DNA of 64,000 nt, taken from the NCBI GenBank assembly GCA_032622095.1, contig CP136069.1, forward strand, positions 66,735,319-66,799,318, given 5' to 3'. The translations under genes and the position numbers were made by a program. Under the pieces are notes generated by a model. The model was not told the origin of the DNA. It saw only the letters and a program-made list of their open reading frames with translations, and made no database searches. The DNA comes from Siphonodentalium dalli. Taxonomy: Eukaryota; Mollusca; Scaphopoda; Gadilida; Siphonodentaliidae. Below, piece by piece: positions 47,403 to 59,979 of this stretch (positions are counted from its first letter, which is position 1; each line of letters starts with the position of its first letter).

Positions 47403-49347
47403 GCTGAAGGGGTCACTCTCACCAAAAAATGTGCTAAAGGGTACACAGGGTTTGTGATCGCCATTAACATCATTACTTAAACTGTGTTTCTGAAAGTCTG
47501 GTGCCCATTAGCAGTTTGTTTTCAGTTCATTTTAATGTTCATTGGAACGTAAACAATTATTCTCTTACAGAAATCATGGCAGATACGAAAACTAAACATC
47601 ATTTAGAACGACATTTCAAACCCTGTGTACCATTCAGCACATTTTCAAATCCTGTGTACCCTTCAGCACTTTTTAGCTCAACTTTACTTTGTAAAGTTTG
47701 AGCTATTGCCATGGCTTTGTCGTCCGTCGTCCGTGTGTACGTGTGTACGTAAGGCGTCAACAATGCAGTCTACAGGTCGTACCTTTGGTCGGATCATTAT
47801 GAAATTTGTCATAGCTGTTGACATCAACATTTAGACCAGAATGATTAATTTTGGGGTCATTCGGTAAAAAAACATGGCCGCCAGTGGCCATCTTGCATTT
47901 CAAAATTCAATCCATTAGCACGGGCTACAGGGCGTACTGTTTGTCTGATCGTCATGAAATTTGTCATGGATGTTAATATTGACATGTAGATGGGAACGAG
48001 TAATTTTGGGGTCATTCGGCCCAAAAACATGGTCGCCAGCAGCCATCTTGGATTTTACTCTTTGTATGACTAAATTCTTTAGCACGGGCTACAGGTCGTA
48101 CTTTTAGTCTGATCATCATAAAATTTGTCAAGAATGTTAATAATGACATGTAGATGGGAACGAGTCATTTTGGGGTCATTCGGCCAAAAAACATGGCCGC
48201 CAGCAGGCATCTTTGATTTCACTCTTTGTATGACTAAATCCTTTAGCACGGGCTACAGGTCGTACCTTTAGTCCGATCATCATAAAATTTGTCATGGCTG
48301 TTGAAATTGGAATGTAGATGGGAACGAGTCATTTTGGGGTCATTCGGACAAAAAACATGGCTGCCAGCGGCCATCTTGGATTTCAAAATTCAATCCATTA
48401 GCACGGGCCACAGGTCGTACTGTTCGTCTGATCATCATGAAATTTGTCATGGATGTTAATATTGACATGTAGATGGGAATGAGTAATTTTGGGGTCATTC
48501 GGCCAAAAAACATGGCAGCCAGCAGCCTTCTTGGATTTTACTCTTTGTATGACTAAATTCTTTAGCACGGGCTACAGGTCGTACCTTTAGTCTGATCATC
48601 ATCAAATTTGTCATGGATGTTAATATTGACATGTAGATGGGAACGAGTAATTTTGGGGTCATTCGGCCAAAAAACATGGCCGCCAGCAGCCATCTTGGAT
48701 TTTACTCTTTGTATGACTAAATCCTTTAGCACGGGCTACAGATCGTACTTTTAGTCTGATCATCATAAAATTTGTCAAGAATGTTAATAATGACATGTAG
48801 ATGGGAACGAGTCATTTTGGGGTCAATCGGCCAAAAAACATGGCCGCCAGCAGCCATCTTGGATTTTACTCTTTGTATGACTAAATCCTTTAGCACGGGC
48901 TACAGGCCGTACCTTTAGTCTGATCATCATAAAATTTGTCATAGATGTTAATAATGACATGTAGATGGGAACGAGTCATTTTGGTGTCATTCGGCCAAAA
49001 AACATGGCCGCCAGCAGCCATCTTGGATTTTACTCTTTGTATGACTAAATCCTTTAGCATAGGCTACAGGTCGTACCTTTAGTCTGATCGTCATAAAATT
49101 TGTCATGGATGTTAACGATGACATGTAGATGGGATACAATCATTTTGGGGTCATTCGGCCGAAAACATGGCCGCCAGCAGCCATCTTGGATTTTACTTTT
49201 CTCTTCATGTCTATAAACTAGTATTAGACATTCAACTTTCCACATTCCTAATCGCTCCATTGACTGTAATACATTAAATTATTCCCTTTCCAAGTTGAGC
49301 TACAGTGTCATTGACACTTTCATTTTGGTGAGAGTGACCCCTTCAGC
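47403..49347. mobile_element. 1,945-bp TIR element with 9-bp target duplication and 164-bp tandem core
   Basis: The ends GCTGAAGGGGTCACTCTCAC and the exact complement are flanked by TACAGTAAG on both sides (47,394-47,402; 49,348-49,356). The interior (about 47,680-49,310) has nine tandem units of about 164 bp with 'cacgggctacaggtcgtacc', 'gatcatcataaaatttgtca', 'gggaacgagtcattttgggg' and 'atggccgccagcagccatct'. A 9-bp duplication points to Mutator- or Merlin-like mobilisation. No transposase or real frame is present. The inner block, ending 'gttgagctacagtgtcattg', also occurs without these TIRs at 54,170-55,600 and about 60,280-60,725. Confidence 0.88.
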
Positions 49348-49544
49348 TACAGTAAGCGTAAGCTGGCAAATAAAATTATCACGATTATCATTCCCTGTTA
49401 TATAGTCGAAGATATACAGGTGATGTCCTTAATCTGTGGATCAGGTAGGGAAATATATTGGAGGGGAAATTTGGACTACTACACCAGGGGGAAAAGGACC
49501 ATAAAAGGACCCACCAAGCCTTGAAATAGTGTGCCTGTCATTTG

Positions 49545-49635
49545 TAGAATGAGGTCCCCAGAGGGTGAATTTAGTGATGCTACCCCGCATAGCGGGTTAG
49601 CATCACCAAATTCACCCTCTGGGAACCTCATTCTG
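49545..49635. repeat. GAATGAGGTCCCCAGAGGG hairpin, intronic copy
   Basis: A 91-bp inverted repeat with arms of about 43 bp and the centre 'ctaccccgcatagcgggtta'. It is preceded by 'aagccttgaaatagtgtgcc', as in the larger copy at 61,701. Same hairpin family as 295, 585, 16,131 and 61,730. Confidence 0.88.
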
Positions 49636-49745
49636 CTAAGTTGCTAATCAGTGGAATGTGACAAAAGTGATATATTAGTAGTCCTGATCTGAATACTCCA
49701 AACATTGTGATTTGTTTTTAATGATTTTTTTGTCTGAATATATAA

Positions 49746-50130
49746 CACTAGCTGGTGGGCCCGACTTCGTCCGGGCTGTTTCCCCTCTGCTTTAGTCGAA
49801 AGGCGTGATTTGACCTTGAATTGACCATTTTGAAGGTCAAGGTCAGGTCGGGGTCATGATTTGACCCGTCCAAAACACTCCCCGGACAAAAGTAACCCTA
49901 TGTATCAAATTTCGTCGAAATCCGTTCGTTTTACCCGATTTGACCTTGAATTGACCATTTTGAAGGTCATGATCAGGTCGCGGTCACGATTTGACCCGTC
50001 CAAAACACTCCCCGGACAAAAGTACACCTAGGTATCAGATTTCGTCGAAATCCGTCAGGCAGTTTTCCCGGCCATTGCTAACAGACAGACAAACAGACAG
50101 ACAAACAGACAGAAGTCCCAAAATATATAT
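49746..50130. repeat. Element with GC hairpin head and (GACA)n tail
   Basis: It starts 'actagctggtgggcccgact', contains two units of about 130 bp ('gatttgaccttgaattgacc'), and ends in (gacagacaaaca)n followed by 'aaaatatatattagatgc'. It has the same architecture as 21,360-22,000. It ends only about 45 bp before the next GLG1 exon. Confidence 0.75.
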
Positions 50131-50174
50131 TAGATGCTTCAACTGCAACAAAAAAAAAATATTTTCATTTGTAG

Positions 50175-50261
50175 TTCTTGTGGCAATACAAGAGGAATAT
50201 AATCAAGGACAACAGATTCATGTTTGCTGGGAAAGATGTTTGTGCAAATGAGCTCAAGCAG
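50175..50261 (+). CDS. GLG1: GLG1 exon c (87 bp)
   Basis: Acceptor 'ttttcatttgtag' and donor CAG|gttagt, phase 0-0, 29 codons: FLWQYKRNIIKDNRF then MFAGKDVCANELKQ. It aligns with the vertebrate segment 'LLWNYKLNLTTDPKF...VCKST', which links repeats 1 and 2, and contains the first cysteine of repeat 2. A (GACA)n-tailed element ends about 45 bp upstream of the acceptor. Confidence 0.85.
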
Positions 50262-51622
50262 GTTAGTAAATTATATCAATCCTCTCAATTAAAGGAAACG
50301 ATTCAGCCCACAGTCTCCTGTGAATCACAGTTTTTCGTCAAATCGAAACTCGAATCAAATAATGGGACAAGATTTCTCATCAATTTTGAACCACCATAAG
50401 GCCAAAAAAAAAGATACTACCGACCCTAAAAATAACCGGCGACCCTAAACTTTTTATTGATATTTTGAGAAAAAGCCGAAAATTTCTTTTAAAGAAAAAA
50501 TTATTTTTTATTTTTTTTAAACTGAACTGTTTTTACCACCAATGCACATACATATTGATCATATTGTGCAAAACACATGGATTCTAACACATCCTTGTGT
50601 AAAGTGACCATGACGTGACAGCTGGACCTGAAAAGTTAAAACTCCAGGTGTGTGATGGGTTGTGGATTGATAGGCATGATTTTTGTGATTTTTATTTCCT
50701 GAGAGTGGATCTAAGGCCTGCTTTATGCCTTGTTTGGGACTTATGGAACATAGAAACACTATCAACAGACATGCACTGTTCCAAAAACTAGGCACGATAG
50801 GTTGGGTGTACATGTACTGGCTACCTACAGACAATGGGATGTAGTCGTCACAATACAAGTACTGGTGTAATGGGGGTGTTATGGGTAAAAATTATCATAA
50901 AACCTCAGTGACATAAATTTCGTACCAAGTAATATAGCCAGAATGATGAAAATGCAGTATGTGAATAACAAATCACACACTTAAGCATAAAGTAAGTTTG
51001 ATCTTTTATTCAATCAATCTTAATGTATATTTCCACTGTGTTGTTCAAGTAATATTTTCCCCACAACACGTCAAGTTGGCATTTTATGTCACTCTGGCCA
51101 AGGGAGTTCAATATTTCTGCAGCTGGATAAAAAATATAAAAAAAAAGATTTCTCTACCCACCTACCCTACTTTTTTCACTCTGTTAGCACAAACATACAA
51201 TCTTTTTTTGTTGGCCTAATTGAAATTCAGCGACATCGAAAATATGTTTGCGTTGCTGGCGTTTATAGAAAACATGACTTGTAATTTATCACTTCATCAT
51301 GGTCCTACACTGTAATTTATTGGCTGATAATACTGGACAATTTAATTGATAAATGAAATCAGACAAGAAGGAGGTACTGTGAATACGAAAGAGGAAAACA
51401 TTTTATTAAATTAATACAGAGAACGGGATATTTAGCAGTGTGTGGCATCATACTTCAGTGCAAGGGGATTAATCCAACATGTTCTACATTATGCTCTAGC
51501 GCAAAGGGGAATAATTCAATTTCCAGCTAATGCAGTAATAATACAAAGTTTGTCACACTATTATTATCAAGATTATTATTCTTCTTTTCATTATCAATGA
51601 TGAGATTCCGCATGTTGAAAAT

Positions 51623-52016
51623 ATGGGAAGCCAAATTGACATTTAATAAATAATTGAGTTTAAGCGCAATAAGGAATCCCTTATTGCGCTTAAGCGAAAA
51701 TCTAATTGCGCTTATGCACAATAAGGAAATTCCTTATTGCGCTTAAGCACAATAAGGAATATTCTTATTGCGCTTAAGCTCAATTAGATCTTCCCTTATT
51801 GCGCTTAAGCGCAATAAGGGATTCCTTATTGCACTTAAGCGCAATTAGCTCTTATTGTGCTTAAGCGCAATAAGAAAATTCCTTATTGCGCTTAAGCACA
51901 ATAAGAATATTCCTTATTTCACTTAAGTGGAATAAGAGATTCCTTATTGCGCTAAAGTGCAATAAGATATTCCTTATTGCGCTCAATTATTTATTAAATG
52001 TCAATTTGGCTTACCA
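51623..52016. mobile_element. Palindrome-array element, second intronic copy
   Basis: It has the same terminal repeats (ATGGGAAGCCAAATTGACAT; the right end has one change, 'ggcttaccat') and an internal array of TTGCGCTTAAGCGCAA-type palindromes alternating with 'aaggaattccttattg'. Length 394 bp. It lies in the intron between GLG1 exons c and d. Confidence 0.88.
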
Positions 52017-52651
52017 TAGAAACCATGCAGTGTTATGTTTTCCGCAATGAAAGATAATTCTAAAATACAGATGTTGATTATAATCAGATACAGGGGGCAC
52101 TGCATATTTCCTCATATCTTATTTGCAGCAGCAATGGCTGCACTCAAGTTGTTCTGCATTATATTCATGGTATTAAAAAAAACACTATTTGTACAATTAA
52201 CACTTTGCATAATTTTCAAGCAACTGTAATGAGTAAAAATTTTACTCTGCAAAGCAAATGTTTTAGATGATATTGATACCGTATATATAGCTACATGTAA
52301 TATAGTTACACTCTGACATGTTGTTATTTAATATTTGATAGGTAAAATTTAAATAACTTTCCATTCATTTAGCAAATGCTTGAGGGCCCTTAAAACAAGA
52401 TAACTTTTAATATGTACAATATATACACGACACCCAGCTGTTTTCATTGAAAGTAGGCAGATTTCACAACATGTTCTGGAAAAGGCTTATAGTTGTTAGG
52501 AAGCAGAGCGAGTTTCCCTGAAATGTTGCAATACAAGCGAAAATATGCCGGCCCTATATTATAAAAATAAAGTATACATGTAGTTATTAAATGCATTGTT
52601 GCCACTTATTCTTTGCGAGAATCTTGGTCAAATAGTTTTACCCTTTTACAG

Positions 52652-52873
52652 CTTCCTGAGTGTAATGAGTTAGCACAAGAATCGGGACAGCTTATCCCTT
52701 GTCTTATTGAACACAAGAACAACATTACTGGAAATTGTAAAGTGTTCCTCAATAAAATGGCGACAATAGTATTCAGCGATTACCGCCTGATATACAAGTT
52801 TGTCGACAGATGTGAAAGCAGCATTAAAGAACACAAGTGTGGAAGGATGGCCGTAGATGATCAGGATCTAATG
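52652..52873 (+). CDS. GLG1: GLG1 exon d (222 bp)
   Basis: Acceptor 'gttttacccttttacag' and donor ATG|gtatgt, phase 0-0, 74 codons. The translation contains LPECNELAQESGQLIPCLIE, then GNCKVFLNKMATIVFSDYRL and FVDRCESSIKEHKCGR. This matches the repeat 2/repeat 3 region of GLG1 (vertebrate 'MVSCLVDHRGNITEYQC' and 'MTAIIFSDYRLI'). Five cysteines and the GLG1 signature FSDYRL are clear. An NIT sequon lies before GNC. A shorter upstream ATG frame exists in the open reading frame but is intronic. Confidence 0.95.
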
Positions 52874-53045
52874 GTATGTTGTTTTTAAAAATAAAAATGC
52901 AGTTGTGTTCTTCTGGAATACATGTAATTGTAGTATGTCACACCATGAGAAGAACATCTTACTGCCCTGTCTGATGTAGTGATGACAAGAACTGTTTCTG
53001 CGAGTGTCTGATGAAACACACTATCAAATCAACATTCGAATCTAA

Positions 53046-53258
53046 CCCTTTCAGTGCCAAGTCTGATTTTTGTATCAACCCATATTTCCTTGATCATTTT
53101 TCAAATTTATTGATTATAATAATGTGATACATTGATGGAAAGAGCTCTTAGAGCTCTTTTCATCAATGTATCACATTATTATAATCAATAAATTTGAAAA
53201 ATGTTCAAGGAAATATGGGTTAACGTTGATACAAAAATCGGACTTGGCACTGAAAGGG
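53046..53258. mobile_element. TTAA fold-back MITE, copy 4
   Basis: The ends CCCTTTCAGTGCCAAGTC and complement form almost perfect long arms around 'gatggaaagagctcttagag'. The right border is TTAA (53,259-53,262), the left CTAA. Confidence 0.88.
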
Positions 53259-54169
53259 TTAAGGCAGCTCAGAAATTTATCATGACTAGCAGATAGAATT
53301 TGTCGTATTTTGGATAAATTCTAGAACATTGTAAACTATAGTTAATCTATAGTTTTTTAAATATAAAAGACTACCACTGACAAAAGAGTGTGGGGTTTTC
53401 ATGGTTACTCATGATTGTTAAAGTGCTAATTAAGATAACAAACAAGAGAAACTCTCAAACATTGGACATTCAAGGACTATTTGTAGGATGATCTAATGCA
53501 TCTCATATCTTGTCTGTGACATTTGACCATTTTAATAAACATTGTTAGCACAAGTAGCAATATTGGCTGTGGAAATGTAAAAATGTACATTTGTGGCATG
53601 TGAAAATCAAGTTAGAAAAGTGCTATATGATGCTAACCAGCCGTAAAAAGGTGTAATCGAAATGTTACCCTGCGTTCAATACAAATAATAAAAATTTAAA
53701 AAATACCGTGCGTTCAATGTTTTTTTTGTCAGATCTTACCGTGCGTTCAATTCTGTTGGAGTACCGCGCTTTGAAATCAGGCTCGTATGTCGAGAAAACA
53801 CAGGAAACTGGGGACAATCTCTAAGCGTGGCTTTCAATTGGATATTAAGGCATCCAAAACATGTCTTTGTTATAAAATAAGACATGTATAGTTTGAAAAA
53901 TGTGCTTTTGATCGCAAACGTGACATGTTTTTAGCACGAAAATAGGAAGTTTAACCTTGATTTACGAGAGAACTAGACACGACACCGAAACGAAATTAGT
54001 ACGGAAATGTAGCGGAACATACCCCTCATCAAGGCAGATTGGCACCCGGGCTGGGATTTTTACACAATTGGAGGGAAAGACGAAAATATACGTACTGTAG
54101 TCAAGCTGAGGCGAGCGACTTTTATTTATGTCCGATTACCGCGATACAGCGTTCACTTCCGTTCATACA

Positions 54170-55600
54170 CAGTGGATGGGAACGAGTCATTTTGGGGTCA
54201 TTCGGCCATAAAACATGGCTGCTGGTAGCCATTATGGATTTTACTCTTCGTATGACTAAATCCTTTGGCACGGGCTACAGGTTGTACCTTTAGTCGGATC
54301 ATCATGAAATATGTCATGGATGTTTAAAAGAACATGTATGTAGATGGGAACAAGTAATTTTGGGGTCATTCGGCCAAAACACATGGCAGCCAGCAACCAT
54401 CTTGCATTTTACTCTTTGCATGACTAAATCATTTGGCACGGGCTACAGGTCATACCTTTGATCGGATCATTATGAAATTTGTCATGGCTGATGACATTGA
54501 CATGTAGATGGGAATGAGTCATTTTGGGGTCATTCAGCAAAAAAACATGGCCACCAGCGGCCATCTTGGATTTCAAAATTCAATCTATTCGCACAGGCTA
54601 CAGGTCATACTGTTTGTCTGATCATCATGAAATTTGTCATGGATGTTAATATTGACATGTAGATGGGAACGAGTCATTTTGGGGTCGTTCGGCCATAAAA
54701 TATGGCCGCTGGTAGCCATTTTGGATTTTACTCTTCGTATGACTAAATCCTTTGACACAGGCTACAGGTCGTATCTTTTTTTAGATCATCATGAAATTTG
54801 TCATGGATGTTAACATTAAGATGTAGATGGGAATGAGTCATTTTGGGGTCATTCGGCAAAAAAACATGGCCACCAGTGGCCATCTTGGATTTCAAAATTC
54901 AATCCATTAACACGGGCTACATGCCATAATGTTTGTCTGATCATCATGAAATTCGTATGACTAAATCATTTGGCATGGGCTACAGGTCGTACCTTTGGTC
55001 GGATCATTATGAAATTTGTCATGGCTGTTAACATTGAAATGTAGATAGGAACGAGTCATTTTGGGGTCATTCAGCAAAAAACATGGCCGCCAGCAGCCAT
55101 CTTGGATTTTACTCTTTGCATGACCTAATTCTTGGTACATGCTTACAGGTTGTACCTTTGGTCGGATCATCATGAAATTTGTCATGGCTGTTAACATTGA
55201 AATGTAGATGCGAACGAAATTCAACGAATCATTTTGGGGTCAATCGGCCTTAAAACATGTTCGCTGGCAGCCATCTTGGATTTTACTCTTTGCATAACTA
55301 AACCCTTTGGCACACCCTACAGTCCACTTCCCTCGTCCGAACATCACCAAACTTCATATTAATCTTTATATTGATCTACTAGATGCAATAAGCTTTTTTG
55401 AATTTCATTGGAAAACATAGCCGTCAGCAACCATCTTGGATTTTACTTTGTATACTATTATATCTCTTCATGTTGATATCTAGTATTACTTAAACCTTTC
55501 AACTTTCCGCATTCCTAATCGCTCCATTGACTATAACATATGAAATTATTCCCTTTCCAAGTTGAGCTACAGTGTCATTGACACATTCATTTTATATAAG
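54170..55600. repeat. 164-bp tandem family, copy without outer TIRs
   Basis: About eight diverged units with 'gggaacgagtcattttgggg', 'gctacaggtcgtacctttgg' and 'ttggattttactctttgcat' end in 'aagttgagctacagtgtcat'. The left end is abrupt. Non-coding. Confidence 0.85.
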
Positions 55601-56789
55601 TTTACATATGAATGTCCAAAAAGGAAAAAATACATACTGTTTAAACAAGACCTGCTAATTTGATGCAAATGATTTTTCAGTATGCCTGGAGGTTTCCTAA
55701 TATGAAATTGCTGCGAACTGGCTGCGAAAATGGGTTGCGCATAATTGTTGCGATTGTCTCACTATCACTGATACCTTACATCAATAATTGTTCATTCAAG
55801 TGCACCCTAAATGTGATATTCAAGGAATAACAACTGTTGATTGTTAGTTAACAACAGCAGTGGAAGAGCTAGGTGAATCTAATCCTTTTCAGGATGACCT
55901 ACCCAATCATAAGCATATATGTCATTTTGATCAAAATCATTCAGAAAATTATAATCAGGTTTGGTTGCTTACCAGGGGTTGTGTTTTTTCTGTCCTTTGG
56001 GTTGTGTATAGACTATATCTGATTTTGTGTCATCACCAATTATTATTTAATACGACACTGTTGTTTTGAATTTATGCGAGCACTTTTGTCGCACAGTAGA
56101 TCGGTGGACATAAAGCATTAATTCGTAATCGGATTTTTTTTTACTGTGTCTATCGATTACTGGTATTCCGAAATAAGGGGAATTACTATCGGAATAATGA
56201 ACAATTGAAGTATTTATTTATAAACAGTTATTATTAATAAATTTGTTCATATTAGATAAATTTCCTATGTTTATTAGCAGAAAACCAGTTACGACGTCAT
56301 GACGTCATTTGTCTCGGCAGGGCAGAATCCAAACAAGGCTGCAATTGTCATGTCATATCCGGACAACTGATTTTTTCGGTGAGCCCTTGTGTAATAATAA
56401 TCACCCAACGAAAGAAGGCCTGAGTGATTTTTATTTGATAGGAATACATGTCAATGAACTTATTTTTATAACATTAAAAAAGCCACATATATTCCTTGTG
56501 TGTGATTTAGCTGTGGTTTGTTACGCTAGCGTATGGTCATATAACCACATCTTCATTTGACATAAACCCATATAAAGAGCAGGGCTGCAATGATGCATCG
56601 CTTTTCGATGCATCACAATTCTTTCTCTGCATTGCATCGTCAGTATGTTACCACAATGCATCATGATATATGTATTGAATAGCAGCTTCTTACTCATCAC
56701 AGTTGTAGGAAATTTGTGTCTAAAGACCCGGGAAAAAAAACATTTCCACAACTATAGTTACTGCATAGACTATATGGTACACTATAGTT

Positions 56790-57955
56790 ATACCCCCTTT
56801 AAAAAAAAAAGGGGGGTATACTGTTTTGCACCTGTCCGTGCGTGCGTACGTACGTCCGTCCGATGTCTGTTTCATGTCATAACTTGAAATTAGGTATGGA
56901 TGTTCACTACTATGAGGACATTAAATAGAGGGTTCCATCATTTCGTTCGGATTTTCCATTCTAGAGTTATTCATCTTTGTTTATCTGGAAATGTTGGCTT
57001 TTTGGTCCGTCTGGTGTCTGTTCATGTCGTAACTTCAAAAGTTGTGCTGGGATCTCAATGAAATTTGGTATGGATGTTCACAACTATGAGGACATTAAAT
57101 AAAGGGTCCCATCGTTTTGTTTGGATTTTCCATTCTAGAGTTATTCATCTTTGTTTATCTGGAAATGTTTGATTTTTGGTCCGCCTTGTGTCTGTTCATG
57201 TCATAACTTGAACAGTAGTGCTCGAATCTCAATGAAATTTTGTATGGATGTTCACTACTATGGGGGCATTCAATAGATGGTTACGTCGTTTTGTTCCGAT
57301 TTTCCATTCTAGAGTTATTCATCTTTGTTTATCTGGAAATGTTGGCTTTTTGGTCTGTTTGGTGTCTGTTCATGTCGTAACTTCAACAGTTGTGCCGGGA
57401 ACTCAATGAAATTTGGCATGGATGTTCATTACTATGAGGACATTAAAAAGAGGGTTCCATCATTTTGTTCGGATTTTCCATTCTAGAGTTATACATCTTT
57501 GTTTATCTGGAAATGTTGGCTTTTAGGTTTGTCTGGTGTCTGTTCATGTCGTAACTTCAACAGTTGTGCTGGGATCTCAATGAAATTTTGTATGGATGTT
57601 CACTACTATGATGACATTCAATAGAGGGTTCCATTGTTCTGTTCCGCTTTTCCATTCTAGAGTTATTCATCTTTGTTTATCTGGAAATGTTGGCTGTTTG
57701 GTCCTTCTGATGTCTGTTCAGGTCATAACTTGAACAGTAATGCTCGGATCTCAATGAAATTTTGTATGGATGTTCACCACTATGAGGACATTTAATGGCA
57801 CATTCAACTGTTTTGTTTTGTTTTTTTATTCTATACTTATTCATCTTTGTTTATATGAAAATGCTGATTTTTGGTATAGCAGTCATAAGTTATAGATATG
57901 CCCACACTAGGCGGTATGCCACGAGGGGGTATGCACCGGACGACAGTCCATCTCT
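56790..57955. repeat. 174-bp tandem family with TACCCCCTTT hairpin head
   Basis: The head is the inverted repeat 'tatacccccttt'-A/T run-'aaaggggggtata' (56,789-56,820). About six units of 174 bp follow, with 'ttccattctagagttattca' recurring at 56,954, 57,128, 57,302, 57,476 and 57,650. It ends near 'gcggtatgccacgagggggt'. Non-coding. Confidence 0.85.
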
Positions 57956-58194
57956 TGTTACTATATAGATTATATAGTAACTATAGTGGTGGAAATGTTT
58001 ATTGCTTCAGGTTTTTTGACACAAATTTCCAACAACTGTGCTACCCATGTACTTAACACATTCACTGCCGAAAACCAATGGGTAATTCTATCCCATATGC
58101 CAACATGGGATTGCATGTTTAGCCGATAGTAGGTGATGTATTACGTATGTAGGTGTGATGGTTCGACCAATATCGGGTTAAATGATGCTGAAAC

Positions 58195-58515
58195 ATGTCA
58201 TAAGGCTACTATGAGATAACTCGTAGTCGGCAACTGGGATGGAATTAATCAGTGTTTCATCGCTGGTGCCACTACGAGTTATCTCGTAGGTAAATAGAAT
58301 TACATTTTCAACGACTTAGATGGTGAAAGTGCTACACATGTACAAGCATATCGTGTATAAGACACGGTAAATGAATTTATTTACAATCACCGGTACACTC
58401 TACGTCGCCTAAGACGTCAAAAACGTAATATTTATTTACCTACGATATAACTCGTAGCTGGACACCAGTAAATTCCATCCCAGGTGCCAACTACGAGTTA
58501 TCTCGTAGTAGCTTT
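58195..58515. repeat. Cluster of TACGAGTTATCTCGTA palindromes
   Basis: Near-palindromic 16-18-bp sites occur at about 58,209, 58,271, 58,438 and 58,490 ('ctacgagttatctcgtag' and variants). Some are paired with 'aattccatcccaggtgccaa'-type phrases in opposite orientation, suggesting a fold-back element spanning about 58,060-58,515. Confidence 0.75.
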
Positions 58516-59294
58516 ATATCACGTTTCAACATCATAAAACCAGATTATGGTCGACTAAAATACTATAAAACATGATGAATGAATTTATATATACACACTG
58601 GTACACACATAGCCAGGGAAACAAACTTGTATGCTTGATTAAACAAGCCACATGTATCTGCTTGTGCATGAACTTGATGTAGGGCTAGCTCGAGTTTCCA
58701 GCATCCTCTGACACTATATCTGAATTCTCCTACTGTCAAAATGTATCCAGTTATAAGTACGAGATGTGTAATAAACATAGAACTACAGCTGATAATAAGA
58801 TTTGTTAGAATTTAGACATTAGACCACTCAAGCAGGGCGCTCATTTCTAACGAATCTCAACATACATGTAAGTGTTGTTCTATTACATGTTACACAGCCA
58901 AGCTTAGATATTTCGTGGACCTTTCAGTCGCTTGCATGCCCCATCCCTCTAACAATGGGGTGTATTATCACTTTATGGCCAAAAGCTTTAAATGAAACCT
59001 GAACAATCTAGAGCTAACTGATTATTGATTTATGCCCTCTATGTTGTCCGGGAAATGTCTATTTGCACCTGTCTACCATGGGTCAGGGATGTACAGAAGA
59101 GGTCCTGGTGAGTTGGAGTGTCCTAGCAATATTTCAAACTTCACCCCCACCCCTTGATCGGGATGTGGGAATCGTTGTATCTCAAGCCATTGTAATTATA
59201 CATTTTCAATTGATCAATGGGGTCGTTGGGCATGGATTGACGCATAGTCTTACATTGCTCTCGGTTTCTGTTGTTATTTATGTGGTATGAACAC

Positions 59295-59455
59295 CTCTAC
59301 GAGTTAACTCATAGTAGCAGTCCCCATGCAACCGTGTACTACGAGTTAACTCATAGTGGCAGTCCCCATGCAACCGTGTACTACGAGTTAACTCATAGTG
59401 GCAGTCCCCATGCAACCGTGTACTACGAGTTAACTCATAGTGGCAGTCAACGTGT
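59295..59455. repeat. 42-bp tandem repeat (about 4 units)
   Basis: Units of 'actacgagttaactcatagt' plus 'ggcagtccccatgcaaccgtgt'. Each begins with a near-palindrome related to the 58.2-58.5 kb cluster. The period of 42 keeps a frame open (14-residue repeats), which I regard as incidental. Confidence 0.92.
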
Positions 59456-59979
59456 TAACTCTGACTTAATATTTCCAATTTTTCAACCAACAAGTTTGGG
59501 TACAATCAGATTTTAAAACTGATTGTTTTACTTGTTCAGTGTCAATTTATCACACACTATTTGTAACAAATAAATGTAGAAAACTTAGCTTCAAGTTACA
59601 AATATATACTGTGTAGAGCTGTACATCATTCATTATTCTGGAGTGACAATTATCAGGTTCATCAACTTAAAGTTGATGCTCAATGCATTTTAGGGGAAAA
59701 TTGTGATGTGCGTTACATCGTGAATCTCCAAATCTTTGCATTCCTAGTAATGATAGGTTACAAAAATAGAAGTCTGTATGGGTAGATTTGCCCTTAGGTA
59801 CTATGACAACTTTAACTATTGTGAAGTGATGCTCCCAATTAATTTGGGATGGGGGTGTATTTATATATTGAATTATTTATGGGAGGTCATAAATTATATG
59901 TGAGAGGTGCACATTTTTTGGTGACGTGGTGTTCCCTGAGAAAGGATCTATGCCTAAATTGTCTCCATCTTTTCTTCAG

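Larger units (their letters stand above)
52874..59979 (+). other. Long GLG1 intron (7.1 kb) full of repeats
   Basis: A phase-0 intron, gtatgt...ttcttcag. It holds the MITE at 53,046, three spaced copies of 'taccgtgcgttcaat' (53,665-53,760), the 164-bp family (54,170-55,600), the 174-bp family (56,790-57,955), the TACGAGTTA palindrome cluster (58,200-58,510) and the 42-bp array (59,295-59,455). No other exon is recognised. Confidence 0.7.

Noticed and set aside
59271-59516. Frame with 14-residue repeats (YELTHSGSPHATVY)
   Set aside because: Period-42 tandem repeat inside a GLG1 intron; no splice signals and no known domain.
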